64,000 nucleotides of DNA from Onchocerca volvulus (Eukaryota > Nematoda > Chromadorea > Rhabditida > Onchocercidae), in the NCBI GenBank assembly GCA_000499405.2, contig HG738140.1:4177202-4241201 (forward strand), in the 5' to 3' direction. Under the pieces are notes generated by a model. The model did not search any database. It had not been told where the DNA came from and saw nothing but the letters and a program-made list of their open reading frames with translations. Each line of letters begins with the position of its first letter. The stretch's first letter is position 1. The position numbers were made by a program, and so were the translations under genes. Shown one piece after another: positions 22,607-35,400 of this stretch.

Positions 22607-25353
22607 TGATATGAAAGAGCGAGCAAGCAGAAGTTTTCAAAACAAGTGAGAAATTAGGAAAACTGTTCAGTACGATAATCTTATCTGCAAGACAGATAAT
22701 ATCTTTTGAAATAGGCTAGTAATGATTGAAACTAAAATTTCCTTGCAAATTTTTGCACTTATAAATTATTAGAGATTTTTCAACACGCCATTTAATAAAA
22801 TTCCCATAAAATAAAAAATTTCCAATTATATATCAACTAAATTTGAATTCTTCGTTTAATGCTAAAACATTTTTATATTAAAGCACGCACATACAACTTT
22901 CAGATATTCCACTTCAATTATAAATATTGAAATCGCTAAATTTAGTTCATTTGAATTCTAAAGTTACTGAAGAACATTAAATATATTATCCAGTTATAAA
23001 ATATGAATTTTAGAATATCCATTGATGTAATTTGAAAATGCAAAATTATTTATAAATAATGAAAAACTTAGGGAAAGGCTTGCTAAATTGCAGGAAAATT
23101 TCAAATAATGGCAATGTGAGATTGAAAAAATGAGCTCAATGAATTTAATAGTTGTGTGACAAAATTTATACAATTTATTACTTCTCGAAAGTTTAGATTT
23201 CTGAGCAAATTAAAATGTATATTATACGGCAACCAGTTAACGCTTAATCGCTTCAAAAATTATTTAAATTGAAATATCAAGATATATTACCAGAGAACAA
23301 ATATTTCCATATTTTTTTTGATTTCCTCAACATACATTTCATCATGTCATGAAGGTAGTCTGTGAAAGGTTTTTTGTTGAGGAACAGGTGATTTTGTTAT
23401 GTAATGAAATCCTCGATATGATCAATTTTATTTGCCACGACTACGATACACAATAAATTAGTGAATGTCGATAATACAACCGATAATTTGAATTTCCTTT
23501 AAATAGCAAGAAAGTTATCTGTGGGTTACTGGTATTGAGAAGTGGAAAAATGCATCGAATACTAATCAGAGCAAAGGACTGCATGAATGAATTCCTGCAG
23601 ATAAGAACTCTGTGATGTTGTTCATTGCATGTGAACTCTGTACAGTTCACAATACATTAATTTATGACGCAAAAAGAGATAATTCACAAAAAAATATAAA
23701 CTTTAATATAAAGGGGTCATACTTTCAACTATGGCACAATTTATAACATTTTCAGTATACCACAAAGGGGATTGTTTACCTCCATGTTATCATATGCAAT
23801 ACTTTACAGTATTGCAACTGATAATCTTATCTGCAAGACAACTAATATCTCCTGAAGTAGGTCAGTAATGTGGAAGAAAAATATTCCTGAAAAATTTCCG
23901 CATTTATCAATTATTCGGGATTCTATAACACCGCGCTTGATTAAGTTGCTTTAAGGTAGAAAATTTTCAATTAGAAACCAAATGAAATCGAAAAATTTTT
24001 AATATTAAATTCCTATAATATTAAAATACGCATATATGATTTTTGGACAATAACTACACTTAAGGTACTTATGGATTTCAAAATTGCTAGGTCTAGTTCA
24101 TTGGTAATCAAATGCTGGGAAAGAGTATTAAATATATTATATTGCACAATTTTGATTTGAATTTTAAAATATCCAGTTAAAGACAAAAATGTTTATAAGT
24201 AATGAAATATGGAAACACCCACTGAATTTCGGAGAACATTTTACAGTAATGGAAATGAAAAATGGAAGAAATGAGCTCAATAAAGTGAAATTAAATGAAT
24301 CGATGCTTAGAAATTGAAAAAAATAAGTTCAATGAATTCAAAGAAGAGTCACGAAACTTATACATTGGTTACTTTTCAGAAGTCTAAATTTCTAAACCAA
24401 TTAAAATGCATATCTTATATATAAACAGATAAATCGACAATGTAAATAGTTCTCATCGAGTTGAGCAAGAAAACTATTATTGAGCAGAAAATTTAATTTT
24501 TTTTTTTTTGTATTTCCTTAACATGCACTTCACCTGGATGAAATTCATTTTAAGAGGATCAAAAACTAAGATTAAATGTTTCCACGAAAAAAAAAATCAA
24601 AATCAAATGTTTAAATAAAAAATTAAAATTAAGTATTTCCAAGTTAAAAAAAGAAAATTATTATTTTGCATGAATAAACATTCTGGTGATTTTCTCCTGG
24701 AAACCTAATTTTTTTTAAATTTTTTTTTCATATTTTTCTTAATTATTAACATAAAATCATTTGAGTACATTTCTGGGAATATGGAAATAACCTCAATGCA
24801 AGTGAACCGGTATTTGTTTGTGGAATTGTAAAATGAAGTTAAATTGAATCAATTATTTCGTCACAGTAGGGGAATGACAAAATGTTAGGGTATTTTTGCT
24901 TCAGCAGATTCAGGATAGATCAGGGAGCAACATGCTTGTATATTGAGAAAAGATGAAACTTTGCAGACTTTTGGATCATTTTTTTCATCTTTTGACAGAT
25001 TCATATATTACATGAATAAACAAACCTATTTTTCATGGTAAAAACTATTATTTATTAGAATTTTTATTTTGAGCAATAAAAATGCATTAAAAAAACCATA
25101 GTAATTTGAAACTGATGTCTGAAAGCACATATGTTTTTCATGCATCGGTCTAATAGTTTGACGTAAGATTAAATGTTCATTAAAATTCCAGGAAGACAAA
25201 AACATTGGAAAAGGAACCTGCCTGAAAGAAAAAAACGAAAATAACAGAAATATGCCAAGGAGCTCAAATGATTTTTTTCCTTGAAATTGGAAATATTTCT
25301 ATTTATTATTGCAAGAAAAAAAAAAAAGAAAAACATGTCCAAATCATAAAATT

Positions 25354-25359
25354 TTTATT
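25354..25359 (-). terminator. IFT140 polyadenylation signal AATAAA
   Basis: AATAAA on the - strand lies about a dozen bases after the IFT140 stop codon. It implies a very short 3' UTR. The same signal is present in the duplicated tail after 5983. Confidence 0.55.
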
Positions 25360-25370
25360 AAATTTAAGTT

Positions 25371-28300
25371 TTATTCGAAGTTCTTTTCATCGAAAGCTTT
25401 ATTTTCCCGTTGAATATGTCTCTTCATTGCGTAACTATAATCCACTTCATCATCAAGTCGCTGATCTTCACTGGATTCCGATCCAATTTTCTCATTATTT
25501 GTGAAATGTGGCAATTTAAGTTCATCACAAATGACGTCTTGCATTTCTTTGCTCACAAAACGATTCAGCTCGAGATATGGCTCACGTTCTTTAAGTTTCT
25601 GTATTAATGAATAAGCCTGAAACTTAATGAAATTAATAGAGAAACTCAACAAACTATCCATTCTTCTGAGTTTCTAAACCGAAAAAAAAAAAAACAATGG
25701 TTATCTGAATTTCTTAAAATTCAAGTAGAAACTTTTCTGTAGTTTGTCTTATGGACATTGTGCATAATCATCACAGCATAGATATCTCCAAGCCGGATAT
25801 TTTTACAGGCTTCCTTGTCATCTGCAAATGCTTCTAATTGTTGGATTGCATCGGTGGAATCCAATTCGTAAACACTAAAAATATGAATTTTGAATATTAT
25901 ATAGATGTCGCATAATTTCCACATAAAGCTAAAACCAATCGACTGCTTAAATTTCTATTGAAATCTTAAAAAAATATTAAATTTTCACGTTCTAATTTGA
26001 ATGAATTCTCTAATATTTCCAATAGCTTGATGTAATTCGGCTTGTTTTTCCATTAAATATTCTTCGTTTTTAGGATTATTTTGCAATGCTTTCATAATAC
26101 AACGTAACGCTTCATTAAGTGCATCAACAGCCTTATTATAATCACGATAATCATCAATTTCGACCTGAAATGAAACTAACTTGCTTTTTTCCCTTGTTCA
26201 TTGTCACGATCTACATTGTTTTCATTTTAAAATTGATCTTCCAAAATAATCAATATCTCTTCTTAATAATTATTTCTGTTATTAGCAAATTTTTCACTTT
26301 ATAAATAGATATAAATATGAAAAAAGATACATATCTTGACCAAATTTCTTAATCTTTATCAGTGTACAGAATTGCATATTCCAAATAACTCAATTTTGCC
26401 TTTTCAGTATTTCTCATTTCAGTTTTTGATTAATGCAGTGAATACTCTTTATCTTTTTTGGTTTAACTGAAAAGAACTTTCTGTCTACTATTTTCATAAA
26501 ATCTCAGCCTACGAAAAGATTTATAATTTAAAGTAAATGCTTGTGCATATTTTTTTAGATCTGGCAATTTATTCAAGTTTGGTAAGTAGAAAACAAATAA
26601 CCTGTGCACAGGCTTCATAGAAGCTTGCTAAATGTTCGTGTGCATTGGCTTTGTTGTAAAACGATTCGATTTGTTTCATTAGATCGCCATCTTCTTTCCA
26701 ATTTAATGTTTGCAAGTAATTAGCTGCTAAAATATAAATTTCTTTATTTCTTGCTGCTGTCGCAAAAAACACAATTCTTCCAGTGTCACCTGATTTGACT
26801 AATGATCGCATTGCCTGAAATGTGACGAAATAATTTGAACTTAATCATTTGAATGCAAACAATAACAACTATACAAACAACTAAAAATTTGTTCAATTTA
26901 TTATTCGTCAAAAATTGTTTCGATAATGCTTTCTTAAGCTTGTATGATCAGTTTCCGAATTTTACAGGCTTCACAGAATTAATTCACAAAAAAATGTTTT
27001 GGAATGGAGGGGAATTTAGAAATTCGAAATTAAATTCTGCACTTCCTGGAAGAAGATTCTTATGCTAGAAAATCGTTCATTGTTTTGGATTCGAGAAAGA
27101 AAAAACTCTCAATTCTCAACAACTGAAAACTTTAGCTGTGACATATAAATAACAAGTAATATTATATTGTAGAACTTAAACTCAAAAAACAGATTATGTT
27201 AATATAAGAGCAATTATTGGGAATTTATCATTTTTGAAGTGAATAAAAAGAATCAACCTCCAACTTATTTCCAGCTTGCGTATACTTTTTTGCTGCAAAA
27301 TGATAATTCCGCTGTTGTACGCAACATTCGGCTATTAATTCCAGGAGCTTTATCCGATCAGCTTCATTCGACATATCTCCTAAATCATAGAAATGTAATT
27401 TCAGCTATCACAATCTCTTTGGTTCATACAAAACTACATTTTGATTTAAAACTTCTAACTTACTTGGAATCATTACCTAATTATTTAAAATTGATTAAAA
27501 GTTTAATCAAATAATTAGCTGAAATCCGCATTAAATGACCAAAATTAATCAAAAATCTATCTTTTCAAAATGAATTAGGATTATATTACAAGAAATTCAA
27601 CATTAGTTCGAAATTTTTATTCAAATAACTGTTACCTTTCGGTGGTGTTAATGCTTCCGCTAATGCTTCGCTCATTGGAACATTCCTTTGTTTGCAGAGA
27701 TCAATCGCCTCCGAATACTGAAAAATTACTATTTAAGAAATTAAAGTAACTTATTAACTTATAAAAAATGAAATAAAATTTGATAAATTATACTAAAAAT
27801 TTTGAATCTAATTTTTAGTCTCTCATAAATTTCTGGATTTTTTCTCAAAGATTTACTTATAATTGATAATAATTTATACATATACCTTTTTTGCATAAGC
27901 TAAAAGCTGGACAGCTCTATTATATTGCTGATTATTTTTGAAAAATTCCGCAGCTCGTTCAAGTACTCGTGGATCTGAATTTTCATCCAGCTCATTAGTA
28001 ATTAAATCTAAAGCACTAAATTGCTCTGTACGAAATGCCAGATCAAGAGCACGACTGATCATACCGGCCTGAAAAATTTGAATTTTTTTTCTACATTTTA
28101 AATTTACCAAACATCAAAACATTGAAAAAAAATTAAAATATAATACAAATAGATTGAATTTTAAATTGTTCTATGAATTTTGAAAACATAAATATTTTAG
28201 ATTAAATCAAAATTTTAATACTGTAGAAATTATTTGCTAAACTTTATCTACCTTATGATATAACATAACAGCTTTATCAGCTTGTCCAGATATATTTTCA

Positions 28301-31300
28301 TAATATTGTGCCGCTTCAACTAATTCATTTCCACCAGCCATTAAAGCTAGATTAGCAATTTTATCTTGCATATTATACTCCTACAAAAATTATATGATAA
28401 TTAATTTTTATCCAGCCAGTTTCAATTTAATTTATTTTATCAAAAACTAACTTTTCAATAATAAATATTTCATACAAAAAGTGTTAGGATATTAATGCTA
28501 ATTAAAATATTAGGAATATTAATGCCAAATTTATTTCACAGACTACTTAATTTCATATGTAATTTAATAAGTGTAGTGTAAATTTTAAGTTAATAGAACA
28601 AATAAGAAATACTAAGTACTCTAGCAAGGCGTAACGCATTGCTGTATGCATGTGCTTTTGTGAAGAAAGTTACCGCCATATTTGGATCACCATGTGTTTC
28701 AAAATATCGTCCTAAATGATAGCAAGATGCCTTATCATCACTACTATTAGCTATTTCAACTGCCTGCAAATAATTTATGATGAAATGATGCTATAAAAAA
28801 TTATCCGAGGGCATGAAAATGAAAAATGACTTCAAGAATTTACCAAAGATTCTACGAAGTAAAATCTTAATAATTTTCGGGTACAAGTAATCCGGGATGA
28901 AATAATGCTTACAAAAAACATACACATATATCCAAGGATAAACTCATTTACGTGAATTTGCTGGAAATTCTAAGGAATGAATCCTAATAACTTTCGGACT
29001 TCTTAATTTGTGATTCATTCAAAATTATTAGATTTTTTTTTTTTTTTGCTTCATTTAACACACTTTTTTTTTTTGCTTAGTATACTTTTTTCATATTATG
29101 GCGGATTTTTTTTATAAAATTCTAAAATTTAAATTGCAATTTTGAAGCAAATTTATGCTTCTGATTTAAAGTTAATTTGGATTCAACAAAAGAAATTTCT
29201 TTGTATTACTTACGTCATCTATATTGTTGCTACGACAAAGCAAGCGAACAACTGATAAATAATCTTTGGCATATTGATAATACAAACGTGCTGCTTTTAC
29301 ATCACCCTGACTTTCCATATATCGAGCCCACCACTTTTGTATACCTCTGTAGTATTTATATTGATTTAACTTCTTCTCATATAAATAAAATAAAAATTTG
29401 CATTTTTTTTTATAAACAAAAATGCAAATGTTCGCTGGATTAGAGAGATTAGATTCCTAAATCTCCGAAAATTCTTCATCGACAACAACAACAACAACAA
29501 AATTTTGACACAACGTTGCATTCGATTGGACGCATGTTTCTATATAATCCTTTTTTTTTTCTTTTTTTTGATAATATTTCTCTCTCTTTTCTATCCTTCT
29601 TTTTCCTATCGTTTTTCCATTTTGCCTCTTTGTCGTTCCTTTCTCCTGTTTGTTCTTACATTCTTATTCTCTCTTTATTCATGACCAAATGATCAAATGG
29701 CGGGAAAATGTTAACGAATCCTAGGGATATAATCGTGGTAAAGAAGGTTAAACAGTGCGATTCCTTTAAAAAAGCCGAAAGATGGTAAATAGCACCGCGA
29801 TAATTATTGTAAACAAAGAATGCTAAAAGTCAAGTGGCGTGATATAGTTTCAAAAAGACGATAAACATGTTTACCGCCAAAACATTCCAATTCACAGACA
29901 AACAAAGTGAGTCAACTAATCAAGAGGCAAAACGATGGGGATCAGGTAAGGGAGAGGAGCTCTGAAAGGATTTGAGATAGAACAGGATTTGGAGTTGGTG
30001 TTCAGATTTAAGTTCTAGTGTTCAAATTCAAGAATTCTTGCATTAACTCAGCAATAGCAACATTTCGGAATTCAAAGCAACACAGCAGCAACAACAATCC
30101 GGCAATTCAGGTGAGTAATATTCTTATGAGCGGCGATGGGAAGAATAATCCAATGATCAATTTGATTCGATATTCTTTGATAATTGTTGATTTCAAAAAA
30201 TTTACTCTTCCATCAATCAGTAAAATTTTCTCAACAGGATTCGCATCTCACACAAGACCGAAAACTTCTCCGACACTTATTGTTGACCTAGCCCAGTTAC
30301 AAAAGCAAGAAAAAGCAATCCCTAATCCAACAAGATTACAATTCAAATTACAATTTGATCAGATCTTTTTTCATTTTCCACTTGGCCAGATTAAGCCAGA
30401 GCAACACGTATATATAAAAAGTATATAAAAACATGACCATATTCGTAGTTGTTCCAAAATTTCAATGCATTCGGTAAGGACTTTTGAAAATTTAATATTC
30501 TGAACAAACGAACATTTACATTTTTATTAATATAAATTAGTTGTCACGAAAACTCTGGCCGGTCCAGCTAATCACACTAAAAAAAATGTTAATGATAATG
30601 ATTACTGATAAATTTAAATCGTTTTATTGAGTTCGATTGAAATATCCAATTTTTGCTCTTTTTTTTTCTATAACATTAATTTAAATATAATTATGCAAAC
30701 TTACGAGTCTTTCGTTTTCTTTACATATACTTCAAGCTTTTTAGGATGCTCAAATAGCATTCGTGGTACTTCGAAACGATGCGTGCCTGATTTCTCGTAG
30801 CTAAAATATTATTTCCTGAATTACGATTTTCAAAATTTAATAAGTAAAGTGTTATAAGTAAAATATTAGCAATTTTAATAGTTTAAAATAAATTACTTTT
30901 CGATTGCAGTATCAATCGAATTAAGCGATTCGTGATATTTTGCATAATTGTAGTATGTATTCCGTAAATGTATTCGATCATGTTTTTCAGCAATTTCAAA
31001 AGCCTGAAATTGTGAGGATTTCATTGATTCCATTTAAACTTGAAATTAAACTCGAAATTAAATTTAAAATAACAGCTATTTTTAAAATTTCTTTCCACTA
31101 ACTTCATCCCAGCGATTTCTTGTTTGCAAAAGACGATTGACCAGATCGTATCGACCACAACTCGCAAAAAGTGCTTGTGCCTCATCCTAAAATTTGGTTT
31201 ATTAAGAAGTTCTTTCAAAAGTTCTTATAACAATTTTAATGGAGTGATAAAATGCAAATAAATCATTTCTCACACTCTTTTAGTTCTAAAACTTACCAGC

Positions 31301-32398
31301 AGACCTAGTTGAATGGCCAAAATGGCCACTTGAACTTCTAGAGGATCACCGCTCTGCATCGATTTTCTTAAAGCTCGTACACCACATACATGTCCCATAT
31401 TTCCGAGACATACCAAAGCGACATCAAGACGTCGCGTTTTGACACACATATGCGCCATATGTTCCCAAGCATTTTCACTGGAATAAAATAGCACAATGAA
31501 TAAACTAGAATAAATTAATAATTTATAAAATTATGAATTTGCCAAATTCAATGCCAAATTCAATTTAAATGAATTTGCCAATAAAAGGTATCAAAATATT
31601 CAAGAACAATAGATTTAAACCTTTTAATAAATTTGATAGCTTTAAATGCCTCATCCATTTTATCAACTATCATATAATATGAAAAGTTCATCATTGCCTG
31701 AAATATACAATTTAATATCTTTAAAATTATCAAACTATCCTCTTGATTGTGATTAAAACGATAATCTTATAATTCCACGGAAATCTGAATTATTCAATGA
31801 AATCAAAAATTAAGGATAGATTAAAATCAAATTATAACATAGTTTATAACATATTTCTTTAGTAGTTGCGTCAGAATTCTCAAGGCCAATAAATTCTCGA
31901 AGAACTTGACGCAATAATAAATTTCCAATACTCATTTCGTTATTGCTTTCTTCGTTTTCATCATTATCCTACAAAAATGTTTGAAATAATTCTTCGATTT
32001 GGGAAAAGGTTAATATAAAAGGGAATAAGTTCTTTTAAAAAATCACAAGAAGATGAAACTGCTTTTTTTTTAAAAAGAAATAAAACAAAAGTTGACCTTA
32101 CGAACAGAGTAAATGTATGGTACTGTGCAACCGAGTAAAACTTCCGAATTTCGAGATTGTAGATGTAAATCTTGCATGTGCAAGCCATCTTCCGATGTTA
32201 CGAATATTGATAATAAGTAATTTGGTCTCTGAAGAAAAGAAAGAAAATTACATTTTGTTAAATTAAAACATCTATGACAAATTTTAAGCTTCAGCTTTTT
32301 ATCACGAAATGAAAATGATCAAAGTAGCAATTTTAAAAATAATGTCAAGACTTCAAGAATGACTGAAGAATTTCAAGAAAATTGATAAAAATATATTG

Positions 32399-32446
<48 letters not shown>

Positions 32447-35400
32447 TCAAGTTATGAGATAATCAAAAATTTTGCCGGATAATAAATAGAAATTAAACAA
32501 TTTGGTGATTCGCCAAATAATGAATCAATGTGAAATGATTTGGCAATCAATATCAATATTTGGTGTCACTTATCTCCACAACAAAACTTTTTATTTTTGA
32601 TTTCAAAAAAAAGAAGACTTTAGAAAATTTCTTAAAACAAAAGCTTTATGACATAAAATTCATACTGCATTTGGTTTATAATGATTAGCTTCACATATCA
32701 AATAACGCGAATCATTACTGTCCCAGCAATGGAAACCAGGTAAATAATCCGGAAGACGATATCGTATTTGTTCCTTCTCAATCTTACTGTAAGATTAAGT
32801 AAATCTTTGAATTAGAAAACTCAATTTCACAAAATTGAAAATTAATTTTTCATCCTGAATTCTAAGCATAGTTTAAAATACATACCGCGCAACAGCTGCA
32901 TTTGGTCGGTTGTTGGCAATGAGTTCAGCATTAGCATCTGCTTCATATTGTTGTTGATCGGTCATACCGGTGATAAAATTGAAATTTGAAACTATATCTG
33001 AATCAGCATCCCAGACCATAATGCTTGGATAAACCTTAAAACTATAGATCTTGATTTTTTCGAATTGCGGCCGAATTTTAGTAATTAATCATGCCAGTTG
33101 ATAATAAAAAACTTAGTTTGCAACGCTCATCATCACATCATCTTTAAGAAATTATAAATTTAGAAAGAAATTCACCAAAAAAGAACAATTTTCATTATCA
33201 CCAATACTTTTGTGTATTTTAAAAAGTATAAAAAACTTCTGTACTTTTTAAATTTAATCTTATTCGAATTTTCATGTATTTCATCATACTATTCCAATTA
33301 TTTATTCCGATAGTTTTGCATTTTTACATTTGTTTTTCTGAAAATAATATTATAGTTTGATCCATCAATTATTAATTCATACTTTTTTATTATCATCGGT
33401 GCAATAAGTAAAACTGACACGATTGCCCAATTTGTTAAGTTTAACATGTAAAAAATATTTGAAGTCTTGGACCGTTTTCGAAATATATTTCGAATGGTAT
33501 TGCTGACGTGCTTCTCTGAAATGAATAAGTTAGATGAATTAAAAGAAAAAAATATTTATTGCAGAAATTATTTAATATCAATTTTACAACAAATGATAAG
33601 ATAAAAATAAATTAATTTTTGCATACTTCGCAGATAAATCATAAATACGTATAAATCCATTGCTACTAGCAATACACATCCAGGAATTATTAATATCTAT
33701 CATTATCGGGTTACCTTCCATTTCTGGAATCGATATTATTTGCTTCACAGTACCCTAAAATTTTAAGATATAATAAATTTTTTTTTTTTTTTTCTAGAAT
33801 CCACTTTATTTTTAGTAATAATATTTAACAAATAATTTAGCCTAAAGTCATTATTAATTTTTTAAATATTGCAAATATAAAATTGAAATTTTAAAATTCA
33901 TAGGAAGTTTGAAGATTCTAAAAATTTACTCAGTATAACAAAATGGCAACCTGAAATGTTCTAATTTTAATTTTGTCATTTTCAATGCAATAAACATTCT
34001 GTTGATATACAGCAACACCCGAAGTTGAACAATTGAAATTCGCTGTTGATTGTATTTTTAATTTTGTATTCTCTTCATTAATTATTTCATATAGATAAAT
34101 CTAAAATATGCAAAATATGTCAATAACATATATAAAAATTGCTTAATTTCAAAATTTATTGCTATGGTTATGGCCAAGAATTGGCTATTATTGCCGCGGA
34201 TTCCGATATCGCGAAACTTCAACCAAAGTCCAAACAAATAGATGATCAAATAAATTCCTCATTGTAAATAAATGTTATCAATATTGTGAGTCATTTAACT
34301 GATTTTACATTCCTTAGATTTATTTCCCATTAAATTCCCATGTTTCTATGCTCATATCTATGTATTCCTATCATACAGGAAATGCCTTTGCTATCAATCG
34401 CTTACAATACTTATCAAAATTCACATTTTTGTCCAAATTCAAATCCTAATCTTCTCATTAGATCTTATTACGATGCTTGTGTTGTAATTGGATCTTAACA
34501 GTTTCCGATGTTCCATGTAAATCTAATACGTACCAATTTTGTTGTATTAAGAAAGGGTTATTATGGTACCAATAAAGGTTTTACGATCCGGTGTGGATCC
34601 AACACAGTTCCAATCTATTCAATTCGACTCAAACACAACTCAGCCTAATCCAACTCCACGCAGCGCCGCAACCCAATTCAACACAACTCAGTGCAACCCG
34701 AGTCAACTCGATTCAGCATAGCTCAAACCCAAATAAACTCAATTCAACAACTCAACCTAATCGATTTCAACTCGACACAATTCAACGCAGTTCAACTCAG
34801 TTCAGTTCAGTGGATCTTAGAAAGTTGATCGACCAACCCGACAATCAACTCGCCTAGACTCACTAGTGATATTTGGTTATTGATCGACATCACTCTCCAG
34901 AATTGACAAAAATTCACGACAATCATTGAATAGATCACAAGTTCTATTTTTGATCTCATTATATGAAGTACTTGGCTAAGTGCTGAATTAGTACTTAAAT
35001 AGTACTTCATAATTTATTTTATTTAAATCTCGTGCTCCAAATCCTATTTATTCAATTCTTGTTATTTCTAATTTCTTTGTTTCTTTTTTTTAAAAAGATA
35101 AGAGCAGGAAAGATATAAAAATAAGTTTAAATAGTGGAAAATAGTTTTTCAAATCTTCCGAAAATCTGTAAACAAATTAAATATCACCAACGTTTTGATT
35201 ATCCCAAAGTGCCAAATATTTTTCACCCATATGAAGTCCCTTTAGAATTATTGATATTTGTATGTCATGTTGTTCCATTGATTCTAAGCATATCAGTGTA
35301 ACTTTTTTTGAACTTGATTGCAGTACCGCTATCTGTACATAATAAGAAATAAAATTTGATAAATTCTTTATAAACTTTAAACAATAATAAACATTAAGTT

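Larger units (their letters stand above)
20240..26970 (-). repeat. Right arm of the large inverted duplication (receptor copy C + IFT140 tail)
   Basis: This arm is the counterpart of 4.39-11.12 kb. It contains the real IFT140 3' end, so it is likely the source side for that part of the duplication. The stretch 22607-25370 between receptor C and IFT140 contains no recognisable gene and is nearly identical to the left arm from about 23.25 kb rightward. Confidence 0.85.

Noticed and set aside
32398..32441. AT run as a regulatory element
   Set aside because: It is an ordinary dinucleotide microsatellite in an intron.
34591..34857. Ser/Thr/Asn/Gln-rich 88-codon protein
   Set aside because: It is a translation of the degenerate CAACTCAATT tract inside an intron and would not be expected to be a gene.
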